Source: Pelagihabitans sp963710535
GTDB lineage: Bacteria > Bacteroidota > Bacteroidia > Flavobacteriales > Flavobacteriaceae
Reading direction: 5' to 3'
Assembly: GCA_963710535.1 (NCBI GenBank)
Contig: CAVQAW010000004.1
Coordinates: 62,001 to 126,000 of the forward strand
DNA length: 64,000 nt
Position 1 is the stretch's first letter. Each line of letters begins with the position of its first letter. The translations under genes and the position numbers were made by a program. Below, piece after piece: positions 53,629-62,383 of this stretch. Below the pieces are notes generated by a model. It was not told where the DNA came from. It ran no database searches and worked only from the letters and a program-made list of their open reading frames with translations.

Positions 53629-54430
53629 CCGCATTGGCGTTTTGGGTTGTGGATGGTTGGGCCTTCCTTTGGCAGAATCACTCCTCAAGAAAGGATATCG
53701 AATACACGGCAGCACCACCTCCGAAGAAAAGATCGAAATGCTCCAACACAAAGGAATCGATGCATTTTTGGTATCCCTCACAGAAAAAGGCGTGCTGGGC
53801 GACCTGGCCGGATTTTTATCGGGCCTCGAGATCCTGATCATCAATATCCCACCTAAACTGAGGGGTCCAAAGCAGGAAGACTATGTTATGAAAATGAAAT
53901 TCCTGCTCAAGGCAATACAACCATTTCACGTCACCAAGATTATTTTTGTGAGCAGCACCTCGGTTTATGGCAACCTAGAGGGTGAAGTGACCGAAGCCAC
54001 CATCCCTCGACCGTCTTCCGAATCGGGCAGGCAACTCCTTGCAGCGGAAAGGCTCTTTCAAGATGAAAAAGCAATAAAGGCCACGATAGTACGGTTTGGG
54101 GGACTCATTGGAAACGATAGGCATCCCATTCATCATTTGACAGGTAAGAATGATCTTGAAAACGGGCAGGACCCAATAAACCTTATCCATCTAAACGATT
54201 GCGTTCGGATTTTGGAACATATTATTATGTGCGACTGGTGGGACGAAATTTTTAATGGGGTCTACCCCTACCATCCCGCAAAAGCCGACTATTATCGAGC
54301 CGAAGCCCAAAAAAGAAACCTTCAGCCCCCGGTCTATGTTCCCTTGAAAGCAACAAAAGGGAAAAAAATAGTCTCGCCAGCCCTTACCAATGTTAAAATG
54401 TTTGTATACCAAACCTCAATTGTAACCTAG
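53621..54430 (+). CDS. SDR-family NAD(P)-binding protein (YeeZ-like)
   Basis: 269 residues. The dinucleotide motif is at the very N-terminus: IGVLGCGWLGLPLAE (GxGxxG). FVSSTSVYGNLEGEVTEAT and the Gly-rich RFGGLIGNDRHP are typical of extended SDR enzymes. The YxxxK pair is not in its usual place, because SSESGRQLLAAERLF follows instead, so it belongs to the atypical SDR group and its reaction is unknown. The start is TTG 53621, overlapping the end of the peptidase gene by 8 bases; no ATG precedes the GxGxxG motif. Co-translation with the peptidase is likely. Confidence 0.83.
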   Translation: MNNRIGVLGCGWLGLPLAESLLKKGYRIHGSTTSEEKIEMLQHKGIDAFLVSLTEKGVLGDLAGFLSGLEILIINIPPKLRGPKQEDYVMKMKFLLKAIQPFHVTKIIFVSSTSVYGNLEGEVTEATIPRPSSESGRQLLAAERLFQDEKAIKATIVRFGGLIGNDRHPIHHLTGKNDLENGQDPINLIHLNDCVRILEHIIMCDWWDEIFNGVYPYHPAKADYYRAEAQKRNLQPPVYVPLKATKGKKIVSPALTNVKMFVYQTSIVT

Positions 54431-54544
54431 TTCACCACGAAATCACCACATTTCACAACAAAGTCGGCTGCACTATGTTAAGGCGGCATGCATTTCATCG
54501 ATGAAACCGTAACTTTACTCCTATAAATCAAAACAATAATTGCC

Positions 54545-54916
54545 ATGGAAAATTCAAGATTGGGCGGTAGGATTTTAAGGGAAGTCGAGGGTCTTATAAG
54601 CAAGAGCATTCCTGCGCAAAACGCCCCTGAAAAACTGAAATCGTTACATGAAACCCTTATCATGAAACATTATAATGCTACCGATGTTACCATCGACTAT
54701 CATAGGAGAAGGATCAAGATGAACATCGTTACCGATGATTCGGCATATGACCCCAATAAGGTCAATACAGAACTGCCTACCCTGCCTACGAATTTATGGT
54801 ATCGAAATTTATACGAGTTCTTGGTGTCCTGTATCGACAGAGATCAGCGAAGCATTGCATTTTATTCCCAAATGATAAGAGGATTTCATGTTGAAGATCA
54901 TATTTTGGTGCCTTAA
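54545..54916 (+). CDS. Hypothetical 123-residue protein
   Basis: A soluble protein with no signal peptide or membrane segment. Seen: ILREVEGLISKSIPAQNAPEKLKSLHETLI helix near the N-terminus, a charged beta pair (VTIDYHRRRIKMNIVTDDS), and a helical end (LWYRNLYEFLVSCIDRDQRSIAFYSQMIRGF). No recognised domain. It is a monocistronic unit: 114 bases follow the SDR gene and a clear terminator lies after it. Confidence 0.65.
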   Translation: MENSRLGGRILREVEGLISKSIPAQNAPEKLKSLHETLIMKHYNATDVTIDYHRRRIKMNIVTDDSAYDPNKVNTELPTLPTNLWYRNLYEFLVSCIDRDQRSIAFYSQMIRGFHVEDHILVP

Positions 54917-54941
54917 TGTCGCGACTAGATCTTAAATGTTC

Positions 54942-54969
54942 AAGGATGCCATAAGGCATCCTTTTTTTT
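54942..54969 (+). terminator. Rho-independent terminator
   Basis: GGATGCC (54944-54950) pairs perfectly with GGCATCC (54955-54961) around a 4-base loop, followed by eight T. It ends the hypothetical gene at 54545. Confidence 0.88.
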
Positions 54970-55115
54970 ACATCGCATTGGCTACAAATTTTATGGGAAC
55001 CCCAACCCATGCGGTACAAATCACATTATTGAACCAATACCTGCTTATTTATGGCATTCGTTAACAGTCGAATACCAATTATTTTAATAGTTTTGCGCAC
55101 CAAAATAAATCAGAC

Positions 55116-55814
55116 ATGAAACGTATTGCGATTATCATCATTGTAATGATGGGCATCAATGCAACTGCCCAGACCAAGAGCGATCTACAAAAACACTTCG
55201 ATGCATACTATAAGGAAATGAGGCTTCAGGGTGATGTTATAGGCGTGATCGGTGCCCTTACCCACTTGAACGTCATTGCACCTTCAAAGGAAAGGACCGA
55301 TACCCTCGCATATATCTACGCCAACGACAACCAACATTTACAGGCCCTGAATACCATCGGGATTGAGAAGAACGAAGCGGATTCCGATTTGGCGGTGCAA
55401 GTCAAAGCGATTTCCCTGAAGGCATTGAACCAGCCCAAAAGGTCTTTGGAACAGTTCGAATTATTGTACGCCAGAAATCCAAATCCTTATTTGGCCTATG
55501 AATTGGCAGATTTAAAAATACAAACTGGAGATAATGCCGGGGCGACCACCGACATTGAGTATGGACTAGCCAATGCCAAAGATGATATGAAATATGCTTT
55601 TTATGAGCGGCAGCAGCCTTATGAGGTTTCACTTAAGGCCGCCTTTCTTCACCTAAAAGGTTTGGTACTGTACAATCAGGACAAAAATAACATAGATGCG
55701 GCGGTGGCATTGATCGATGAGGCCCTTAAAACAGATCCCAACTTCAATCTCGCGAGCTTGAGCAAGCAAGCCTTGGTATCCCGAAAAGAAAATCCTGAGT
55801 CACCTAAAGAGTAA
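55116..55814 (+). CDS. Exported TPR-like protein of unknown function
   Basis: 232 residues with a signal peptide ending GINATAQTK. The mature part is helical with pairs of repeated helices (AVQVKAISLKALNQPKRSLEQFELLYARNPNPYLAYELADLKIQTGDNAGA, and ALIDEALKTDPNFNLASLSKQAL), each about 34 residues, matching TPR spacing. It probably holds a partner protein in the periplasm. TAGTTTTG at 55088-55095 fits the -7 box 20 bases before the start. A terminator follows. Confidence 0.75.
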   Translation: MKRIAIIIIVMMGINATAQTKSDLQKHFDAYYKEMRLQGDVIGVIGALTHLNVIAPSKERTDTLAYIYANDNQHLQALNTIGIEKNEADSDLAVQVKAISLKALNQPKRSLEQFELLYARNPNPYLAYELADLKIQTGDNAGATTDIEYGLANAKDDMKYAFYERQQPYEVSLKAAFLHLKGLVLYNQDKNNIDAAVALIDEALKTDPNFNLASLSKQALVSRKENPESPKE

Positions 55815-55840
55815 AGGATCAACACATTGTAATTTTAATA

Positions 55841-55867
55841 AAGCGGTATGATATGCCGCTTTTTTAT
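55841..55867. terminator. Terminator between convergent genes
   Basis: AAGCGGTAT (55841-55849) pairs with ATGCCGCTT (55853-55861) with one G-T pair and a 3-base loop, followed by T. It serves the TPR-like gene; it may also serve the minus-strand lipoprotein gene weakly. Confidence 0.75.
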
Positions 55868-55885
55868 ACCCTTGTTTTCCTAAAG

Positions 55886-56383
55886 CTATTGTTGTTCCAG
55901 GATCAACTTGGTATCTAGGGTATTGTTGACCATGATATTGAACTGATTTCTGAAGGCATTGTAGGCAGCGATCATTTCCTTGACACTGGGCTGTACATCC
56001 AATCGATAATAAAGATCGCCCTTCACCTTGAGCGTAAAGGTTTTGAACATTTTTTGTCTGCCCTTTATTTGGGGTTTGTCGAAATCAATTGGGTAAGTCG
56101 ACGCTTCCAAAACTTTTTGCTTTTCGATCATATCTTCGATCACAAGGCTCAAATCTTCCCTGTTCACGACCGTATACAGGGCATCAAAACTCGTTTCCAG
56201 ACCGTAGAATTCGTTCCATTTTTGGATCAAGTCCCTCGCTTTCGGATTGATGGCCGCTTTTTTGGGCCAATCGATGGTTTCGATTTCAAAGGAAGAAGTA
56301 TCGGATGACGCGGTTGCCTTCGGTTCCGTCCTACACGAAACGAAAGCTAGAAAAACCCACCCAAAAAGCAACATTCTTTGCAT
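55886..56383 (-). CDS. Small lipoprotein of unknown function
   Basis: 165 residues. The signal ends WVFLAFVSCRTEP, a lipobox. The mature part is helical and charged (ARDLIQKWNEFYGLETSFDALYTV, LVIEDMIEKQKVLEASTYP, VKEMIAAYNAFRNQFNIMVNNTLDTK). No domain is recognised. ATG 56383 was chosen because it starts the signal. It is divergent from the threonine dehydrogenase gene, with 64 bases between starts. Confidence 0.75.
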   Translation of the reverse strand: MQRMLLFGWVFLAFVSCRTEPKATASSDTSSFEIETIDWPKKAAINPKARDLIQKWNEFYGLETSFDALYTVVNREDLSLVIEDMIEKQKVLEASTYPIDFDKPQIKGRQKMFKTFTLKVKGDLYYRLDVQPSVKEMIAAYNAFRNQFNIMVNNTLDTKLILEQQ

Positions 56384-56447
56384 GGGTCCAAGGTACAAAT
56401 TTTAATAAAGGCTATCTTTAACCAAGAATTCATTTAACGCCAATTTA

Positions 56448-57398
56448 ATGCAAAACTATATCCTGATCATTGGTGCCTGTGGACAGATAGGTACGGAATT
56501 GACTTATGCCTTAAGGGAAAAATATGGTGCCAACCATGTCATCGCAAGCGACATCCGCCATGGCAATACCGCTTTAATGGAATCGGGGCCTTTTGAAATC
56601 TTGGATGCCACCGACTATGATGCCTTGGAGGAATTGGTGGCCTATTATGAGATCAATGAGGTGTACCTTATGGCGGCCATGCTCAGTGCGACCGCCGAAA
56701 AATTTCCGGAAAGGGCATGGAGCCTGAATATGAATTCCCTCTTCAATGTGCTCAACCTCGGTAAAGAAAAAAAGATATCCAAGATTTTCTGGCCCTCAAG
56801 TATTGCCGTTTTCGGCTCAAATACCCCTAAAAACAATACCCCACAAAGTGCAATCATGGAACCCAGCACTGTTTACGGTATCAGCAAGCAATCCGGGGAA
56901 AGGTGGTGCGAATACTATCATCGCAAATATGGGGTCGATGTGCGAAGCCTGCGTTATCCCGGCCTGATCAGTTGGAAAACAATGCCCGGTGGAGGCACCA
57001 CCGATTATGCAGTGGAAATTTATCACAAGGCTTTGTCGGACGGGAAATATACCTGCTTTCTGAAAGTAGATACGGAACTTCCCATGATGTTCATGGACGA
57101 TGCCATCAGGGCAACCATGGAACTTATGGATTCGGAAGGCAGGAACTTAAAGATCCGTTCTTCCTATAATTTGGCGGCGATGAGCTTCACCCCTGCCGAA
57201 ATTGCCAAGAGTATCCAGAAAAAAATTCCTGATTTTCAAATGAGCCACCAGCCCGATTTTAGACAGGCCATCGCAGATTCATGGCCCAGCAGTATCGACG
57301 ACTCCATTGCCAAAAGCGATTGGGGTTGGAAGGCTGAATTTAATCTGGACGCCACTACCGACGCCATGCTGAAAAATTTAAGCTCGGGAAAACTTTAA
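56448..57398 (+). CDS. L-threonine 3-dehydrogenase, SDR type
   Basis: 316 residues of the extended SDR family. NAD motif IIGACGQIGTELTYAL (residues 6-21). The catalytic Ser is in FWPSSIAVFG (about 112-121), and the Tyr/Lys pair is in TVYGISKQ (about 143-150). The subgroup signatures RYPGLISWKTMPGGGTTDYAVEIYHKAL and YNLAAMSFTPAEIA match the SDR-type threonine dehydrogenases described from psychrophilic flavobacteria. These convert L-threonine and NAD+ to 2-amino-3-ketobutyrate. They are unrelated to the zinc enzyme of E. coli. No kbl-type ligase gene is adjacent in this window. Confidence 0.85.
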   Translation: MQNYILIIGACGQIGTELTYALREKYGANHVIASDIRHGNTALMESGPFEILDATDYDALEELVAYYEINEVYLMAAMLSATAEKFPERAWSLNMNSLFNVLNLGKEKKISKIFWPSSIAVFGSNTPKNNTPQSAIMEPSTVYGISKQSGERWCEYYHRKYGVDVRSLRYPGLISWKTMPGGGTTDYAVEIYHKALSDGKYTCFLKVDTELPMMFMDDAIRATMELMDSEGRNLKIRSSYNLAAMSFTPAEIAKSIQKKIPDFQMSHQPDFRQAIADSWPSSIDDSIAKSDWGWKAEFNLDATTDAMLKNLSSGKL

Positions 57399-57453
57399 AG
57401 CCAAGTATCTGCCGAGACCAGGGCGAGACCATCCAATCTCAATAGCGCATGGG

Positions 57454-58836
57454 CTATATCGGTGCCCCGAACCGCAGCTTCTTTTCTACGGCCATGATCA
57501 TGGAAGTGGCGATATCCTTTCCCGTTGCATTCTCGATGCCTTCCAGACCAGGTGAAGAGTTGACTTCCAACAGCAGCGGGCCCTTGTTCGACCGAATGAT
57601 ATCGACGCCGGCAACGGCAAGGTTCAAGACCTTGGCCGCCTTGATGGCCAGCTTCTTTTCCTCGCCGGTGATCTTGATGATCGAGGCCTTCCCTCCTTGA
57701 TGCAGGTTCGCCCTGAATTCCCCTTTTTCCGCCTGCCTTTGCATGGATGCGATTACTTTTCCATTGACCACAAAACATCTAATGTCCTGTCCGTTGGCCT
57801 CTTTGATGTATTCCTGTACCAAGATATTGGTCTGTACGCTCTTAAAGGCATTGATCACACTCTCGGCCGCCTTATTGGTTTCGGCCAATACCACTCCCCT
57901 TCCCTGGGTGCTTTCCAACAATTTGATGATCAGCGGCGCCCCGTTCACCATACGGATCAAATCCCTGGTGTCCATAGGCGATTTGGCAAAACCTGTAATC
58001 GGAATATGGATGTCGTTCTTGGAGAACAATTGCGACGCGAACAGTTTATCACGGGATTGGGCAATCGCCTCCGCGGTGTTCAGGCAATACACCCCCAGGT
58101 TCGCGAACTGTCGGATCAAGGCACATCCATAGAAGGTTATAGCGGGTTTGATCCTCGGGATGATGGCATCGAACTCATTGAGGATATTGCCACCGCGGTA
58201 TCGGATTTCGGGAGAATGGGCATCGAGCTTCATATAGGCCAGTTCCACATTGAGAAAAACGATTTCATGACCCCGGCCTTCTGCCGCCTCCATTAAGCGA
58301 CGATTGCTGTAGAGTTCGGGATTACTTGCCAAAAGGGCCAGCTTCAATCCTGTTTTCTCCTTGATATAGGAAGCATATTTAAGGGCGACCTGATCATCGG
58401 TGAAGTTTTTCAGACAAAAACTTTCCGCCGGATTCACGATGAACCTGCCATTGAGGGCTTCCCGGCCGAGCAACATTCGAAATTCCATGGTATCGCGGCT
58501 GGCCAAGGTCAGCTCGATGTCGAAGGTTTTCTTGCCCATGCTGATGGGCACTTTGATGACCACCCGTTCTTCAGAAATACCCGAAGAACTTCGAACGGTA
58601 CGTCTATCGATGAGTTTGGCCTCACATTCTACGGCGATAGCACGGTTGTCCTGCAATGGGTTCACCTCGAACTTCACCCATTCCTGGGCCCCTCTTGAGA
58701 ACAATTTTATATTGGCAGCCTGAATGGAGGAAGTCTTGGCGCCCGAATCTACCCTGGCCTTGATGGCCGGGATGCCCAAAGTCTCAAAAACGCACCATTC
58801 CTCACTCCCAATGAGCTCTAATTTATTCAAATGCAT
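57454..58836 (-). CDS. rimK: RimK-like ATP-grasp ligase fused to an N-terminal RimB/aspartic-protease-like domain
   Basis: 460 residues. N-terminal domain (about 1-145): DSGAKTSSIQAA (residues 30-41), a retropepsin-like active-site motif, with LLGREALNGRFIVNP near its end; this is the putative ATP-dependent zinc protease (RimB-like) domain. C-terminal domain (about 155-450): ATP-grasp ligase with GAPLIIKLLESTQGRGVVLAE, LVQEYIKEANGQDIRCFVVNGKVIASM, and the metal-binding end LLLEVNSSPGLEGIENATGKDIA. RimK adds glutamates to ribosomal protein S6 or other C-termini. The fusion couples adding and trimming activities on one chain; this is inference. Minus strand, alone. Confidence 0.9.
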   Translation of the reverse strand: MHLNKLELIGSEEWCVFETLGIPAIKARVDSGAKTSSIQAANIKLFSRGAQEWVKFEVNPLQDNRAIAVECEAKLIDRRTVRSSSGISEERVVIKVPISMGKKTFDIELTLASRDTMEFRMLLGREALNGRFIVNPAESFCLKNFTDDQVALKYASYIKEKTGLKLALLASNPELYSNRRLMEAAEGRGHEIVFLNVELAYMKLDAHSPEIRYRGGNILNEFDAIIPRIKPAITFYGCALIRQFANLGVYCLNTAEAIAQSRDKLFASQLFSKNDIHIPITGFAKSPMDTRDLIRMVNGAPLIIKLLESTQGRGVVLAETNKAAESVINAFKSVQTNILVQEYIKEANGQDIRCFVVNGKVIASMQRQAEKGEFRANLHQGGKASIIKITGEEKKLAIKAAKVLNLAVAGVDIIRSNKGPLLLEVNSSPGLEGIENATGKDIATSMIMAVEKKLRFGAPI

Positions 58837-58903
58837 AGGTATTGGTTGAAACAGACCAACTTAAAAAAGCTAAGTATCGCGTCGGTTTTATCTTAATAAT
58901 GCT

Positions 58904-59320
58904 TTATTGACGAAACATATCCTTGGTCTTGAGAAAACTCTTGAATTCGAGCATATGCCCATTTGGATCTTTTACAAAAAAAGAAACATGTTCGCCGACC
59001 TGGTCTTTTAAAAAGGTGGCCTCAGTGGTCACCTCATATTCGGAAGCCATCATTTTTTGGTAAAGGGTTTCCCATAGTGCCCGATCGACGATCACCCCAA
59101 AATGAAACGAGGGCAAGACGGTTTCCTCAAACTTATAGGATCGGTAGGAAAAATTGAATTCGCCCGACCTGGTAAATGTAATCTGGTTGCCGAAAAGATC
59201 GATATCCAACCAACGGGTTGAATGCCGGCCCAGATCGGCACCGATGACGTCAACATAAAAATCCATCGTTTTACTGATGCTCAGGCAAGGCAGTGACATA
59301 TGAAAAGGTGCTTTTTTCAT
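58904..59320 (-). CDS. VOC-fold (glyoxalase/bleomycin resistance) family protein
   Basis: 138 residues with two beta-alpha-beta-beta-beta modules: FHMSLPCLSISKTMDFYVDVIGADLGRH at the start and HVSFFVKDPNGHMLEFKSF at the end. Metal-ligand candidates are His (FHFGVIVD), and Glu near the C-terminus (MLEFK). VOC enzymes include lyases, dioxygenases and resistance proteins; the substrate is not predictable. Convergent with no plus-strand gene; it lies 49 bases downstream of the RMD1 gene. Confidence 0.83.
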   Translation of the reverse strand: MKKAPFHMSLPCLSISKTMDFYVDVIGADLGRHSTRWLDIDLFGNQITFTRSGEFNFSYRSYKFEETVLPSFHFGVIVDRALWETLYQKMMASEYEVTTEATFLKDQVGEHVSFFVKDPNGHMLEFKSFLKTKDMFRQ

Positions 59321-59369
59321 GGACTTTGATTTAGATTCTTTATCTAATTTACAAAATTGTACGCTTCGG

Positions 59370-60149
59370 TCACTTCCAAATACGCAGCACGAACAAATCG
59401 AGGACCTCTACCAAAATCAATACAATAATGATCCACTCGAGCCGGCTGCTTTCGGTATGGTACATAATGTCTTTGAACAATTGGAGGTTTTCCTTAACAA
59501 TCTCAATCCTTTCATAGATATTCCGGTACCGTATCTTTAGGTCGAATGTCTTCTGCAATTCTTGATTGAGCGAATTCAATTGTTCACTTTCCCATGTGCT
59601 GTCGGGTGCATCAAAAATATAGAGGTTCTCCGCAATCTGATTCTTAACATTAAGCACTTTTCCGATAAACTTCTTTAAGGTATTCCCACTGATATCCAAC
59701 TTGCCGTATTGCTCGAGGTAGTTTGTGTGGGCCTGGGTTTCCTCCAGCAGCTGCTCCGTAATCTCCAAATAACGATCCAAGGCCACGGATTGGGAAGTGT
59801 TCAACATCACCAAGCGTATGGCCTCCCTGTCGAAGTCGGGCAAGCTCACTTTGTTAAAGGTGACTTTCTGGTGCCCTTTTACGATTTCCACCGCTATGGT
59901 CTCGGAAAAATGTTCATCGAGATGCCCTTTGGTGGCTACCGCTATCTTTTCGAGGATTTCATCTATTTCGTCGTTGGTATGGTTGAAGAAGGAAACCATC
60001 CCGTATTGAAAAATATAAACGAATTTCCTCTCCCCATTGTTCAAATAGAGTTCGTCGCTATCGGAAAATAAAACCTTTAACGGCAAGAGGGATTTGCATT
60101 GCCGAGTATTAATGGAAGCCGATATTTGATACGCTACGACTTCAAACAT
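59370..60149 (-). CDS. RMD1/DUF155 family protein with C-terminal membrane anchor
   Basis: 259 residues. The central block REFVYIFQYGMVSFFNH-type (here RKFVYIFQYGMVSFFNHTNDEIDEIL), followed by VSLPDFDREAIRLVMLNTSQSVALDRYL and a coiled-coil-like region, matches the DUF155/RMND1 family. The C-terminus carries LEWIIIVLILVEVLDLFVLRIW, the single membrane segment diagnostic of the family. Mitochondrial RMND1 supports organelle translation; the bacterial role is unknown. It lies 8 bases downstream of the small acidic protein of the polyamine operon and probably shares its transcript. Confidence 0.85.
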   Translation of the reverse strand: MFEVVAYQISASINTRQCKSLLPLKVLFSDSDELYLNNGERKFVYIFQYGMVSFFNHTNDEIDEILEKIAVATKGHLDEHFSETIAVEIVKGHQKVTFNKVSLPDFDREAIRLVMLNTSQSVALDRYLEITEQLLEETQAHTNYLEQYGKLDISGNTLKKFIGKVLNVKNQIAENLYIFDAPDSTWESEQLNSLNQELQKTFDLKIRYRNIYERIEIVKENLQLFKDIMYHTESSRLEWIIIVLILVEVLDLFVLRIWK

Positions 60150-60157
60150 AGCTGTCT

Positions 60158-60472
60158 TTAATCTTCGTCTTGGTCGTCGTCGTCCTGGATGAGCTCGGGA
60201 TCTACCACAGCATCCGGATCATCGGAATCAAAATCTTCATAATCATCCTCATCATAGTTTTCCATGGTGCGTTCAAGCTTGGCGCTGATCTTTACCAAAT
60301 ATTTGGTGTCCTCCGTGGTCACCTCAACAGCCTCAATACGTTCCCCCTGGGCGTTTTTAAAAGAAATGATGTTTCGGTCGTCATATCCGTCGGGATATTT
60401 TTCGACCAAAAGTTTAAGCACCTCCGGGGTCAGCTTTTTAAAATCTACTATGACTCTCTTTAAATTTTCCAT
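60158..60472 (-). CDS. Small acidic protein at the end of the polyamine operon
   Basis: 104 residues. The N-terminal half (MENLKRVIVDFKKLTPEVLK, then EKYPDGYDDRNIISFKNAQGE) forms a compact alpha/beta unit. The last 35 residues are almost all Asp and Glu (ENYDEDDYEDFDSDDPD and DDDDQDED). I recognise no named domain; similar proteins occur in Bacteroidota next to deoxyhypusine-synthase-like genes. ATG 60472 was chosen: it lies 2 bases after the stop of the DHS-like gene. The 33-residue extension runs into that gene and is not credible. The acidic tail could bind polyamines or basic partners, which is speculation. Confidence 0.8.
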   Translation of the reverse strand: MENLKRVIVDFKKLTPEVLKLLVEKYPDGYDDRNIISFKNAQGERIEAVEVTTEDTKYLVKISAKLERTMENYDEDDYEDFDSDDPDAVVDPELIQDDDDQDED

Positions 60473-60474
60473 AA

Positions 60475-61452
60475 TTACATGTCCAAAAGGTAAGCAAAAA
60501 TTAAGGGCGCTACAATGGTCGCATCGCTTTCTATGATAAATTTTGGGGTATCGATATCGAGTTTCCCCCATGTGATCTTTTCATTGGGTACCGCTCCGGA
60601 ATAAGAACCATAACTGGTGGTACTATCGCTAATTTGGCAAAAATAACTCCAAAACGGTGTTTCTGGGCGTTCCATGTCTTGATAGAGCATAGGAACGACG
60701 CAGATTGGGAAATCTCCGGCGATTCCGCCGCCGATTTGAAAGAACCCGATCCCCTTTTTTGAATTATCGGTATACCAATCGGCCAAGAAGGTCATGTATT
60801 CGATACCCGATTTCATGGTACTGGCCTTTAATTGCCCCTTCAACACATAGGACGCAAAAATATTGCCCATGGTACTGTCTTCCCACCCGGGACAGATGAT
60901 CGGCAGGTTTTTTTTCGCTGCGGCATACATCCATGAATTTTTGATGTCGATTTCATAGTATTGTTCCAACACCCCTGACAAGAGCATTTTGTACATGAAT
61001 TCATGTGGGAAATAACGCTCCCCTGCCGCTTCGGCATCACTCCATATTTTAAAGATATGTTTTTGCAGTCTTCGAAAAGCCTCTTCTTCGGGGATACAGG
61101 TATCCGTGACCCTGTTAAGCCCTTTTTCGAGCAGATCCCATTCATCCTGTGGGGTAAGGTCGCGGTAATTCGGCACTCTTTTATAATGCGAATGGGCCAC
61201 CAGGTTCATGATGTCTTCTTCCAAATTTGCGCCCGTACAGGAGATGATCTGCACTTTGTCTTGCCTGATGATCTCGGCAAATATTTTACCCAGTTCGGCA
61301 GTGCTCATGGCCCCGGCCAAGGAAACGAGCATTTTCGAACCTTGCTTCAATTGGTCCTCGTAGCCTTTGGCCGCATCTACCAGGGCGGCCGCATTGAAAT
61401 GTAGATAATACTTTTCTATAAAATTGGATATTGCCCCTTTAGTCTTCGTCAT
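60475..61452 (-). CDS. Deoxyhypusine synthase-like protein (probable polyamine enzyme)
   Basis: 325 residues. It has the deoxyhypusine synthase fold: ISCTGANLEEDIMNLVAHSHY (NAD-binding region), PIICPGWEDSTMGN, IGGGIAGDFPICVVPML, and the catalytic EKITWGKL with K297, the lysine that forms the aminobutyl intermediate in the eukaryotic enzyme. Bacteria lack eIF5A, so the natural product is more likely homospermidine or a related polyamine; bacterial DHS-like homospermidine synthases are known. ATG 61452 was chosen because it gives a normal start and overlaps the speB end by 14 bases. The operon position after speA and speB supports a role in polyamine synthesis. Confidence 0.85.
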   Translation of the reverse strand: MTKTKGAISNFIEKYYLHFNAAALVDAAKGYEDQLKQGSKMLVSLAGAMSTAELGKIFAEIIRQDKVQIISCTGANLEEDIMNLVAHSHYKRVPNYRDLTPQDEWDLLEKGLNRVTDTCIPEEEAFRRLQKHIFKIWSDAEAAGERYFPHEFMYKMLLSGVLEQYYEIDIKNSWMYAAAKKNLPIICPGWEDSTMGNIFASYVLKGQLKASTMKSGIEYMTFLADWYTDNSKKGIGFFQIGGGIAGDFPICVVPMLYQDMERPETPFWSYFCQISDSTTSYGSYSGAVPNEKITWGKLDIDTPKFIIESDATIVAPLIFAYLLDM

Positions 61453-62383
61453 CGTCGAATTTTGAATTGTTGTTGTTGCTCGACTTATATTCAACGTCGT
61501 AGGTATTGTCGTAAACATCGTCTACGGCCTCTCCCATGAATTTATAGCTGAGCATCTTGTAATATAATTTAGCCGCCAAGTAATCAGACGTTTTGTCGGA
61601 AGGATTGGGGCAAAGTTCAACGATATCGAACCCCACCACATTCTTTTCCTCAAAGACCTGTTTTAGGAAATCGAGGGTCTCGTACCAAAACAGACCTCCC
61701 GGCTCCGGGGTTCCGGTTGCGGGCATGATCGACGGGTCCAAGGCATCAAGGTCGAAAGTGATGTATACATTGTTCGTCATCGCTTCGATGACCTTGTCCA
61801 TCCAGTATTCATCATTGACCATATCATGGGCAAAAAATGTCTTATCCATATCCATGAAGGTCTTCTCTATGGTATCCATGCTCCGGATGCCCACCTGTAC
61901 AAGATTGGTATTCTGGCTTGCCTCGTGCACCGCACACGCATGATTGTACCTACTGCCATTGTACGACTTTCGCAAATCGGCATGGGCATCGATATGCAAG
62001 ACCGTTAAATTGTCGAAACATTCATTGAAGGCCCTGATGGTGCCTATTGAAATGGAATGTTCCCCTCCGAACAGCGTTACGAACTTGTTGCGTTTGATAT
62101 AGTCCTTGGTGGTTTTATGGACCATGTCAACCACCGCTTCGGGACTGCTCTTTTCATTTATGGGATCTGCCAGGTAGATGCCCTGTTCAAAAACCTCCGT
62201 TCCCGTTTCTATGTCATACAGCTCCATATTCGAAGAAGCCTCCAGGAAGGCCCCAGGCCCTTTGTCTGTACCTTTGCCCCAAGTACTGGTGCCGTCATAA
62301 GGCACGGGTATCAAGATTACCTTTGCCTTTTCCAATTGCGCGAATTCGTCAGGAATACCGGCGTAATTCCTATTTGTTTCCAT
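61439..62383 (-). CDS. speB: Agmatinase (ureohydrolase family)
   Basis: 314 residues. All manganese ligands are visible: H109 in GGEHS, D132/H134/D136 in IDAHADLR, and D211/D213 in FDLDALDPS, with the agmatinase-like PATGTPEPGG following. It converts agmatine to putrescine and urea. The C-terminal tail is unusually Asn/Asp-rich (YKSSNNNNSKFDDDED). It overlaps the speA end by 14 bases and the DHS-like gene by 14 bases, so the three proteins are translationally coupled and act in order arginine to agmatine to putrescine to a longer polyamine. Confidence 0.93.
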   Translation of the reverse strand: METNRNYAGIPDEFAQLEKAKVILIPVPYDGTSTWGKGTDKGPGAFLEASSNMELYDIETGTEVFEQGIYLADPINEKSSPEAVVDMVHKTTKDYIKRNKFVTLFGGEHSISIGTIRAFNECFDNLTVLHIDAHADLRKSYNGSRYNHACAVHEASQNTNLVQVGIRSMDTIEKTFMDMDKTFFAHDMVNDEYWMDKVIEAMTNNVYITFDLDALDPSIMPATGTPEPGGLFWYETLDFLKQVFEEKNVVGFDIVELCPNPSDKTSDYLAAKLYYKMLSYKFMGEAVDDVYDNTYDVEYKSSNNNNSKFDDDED

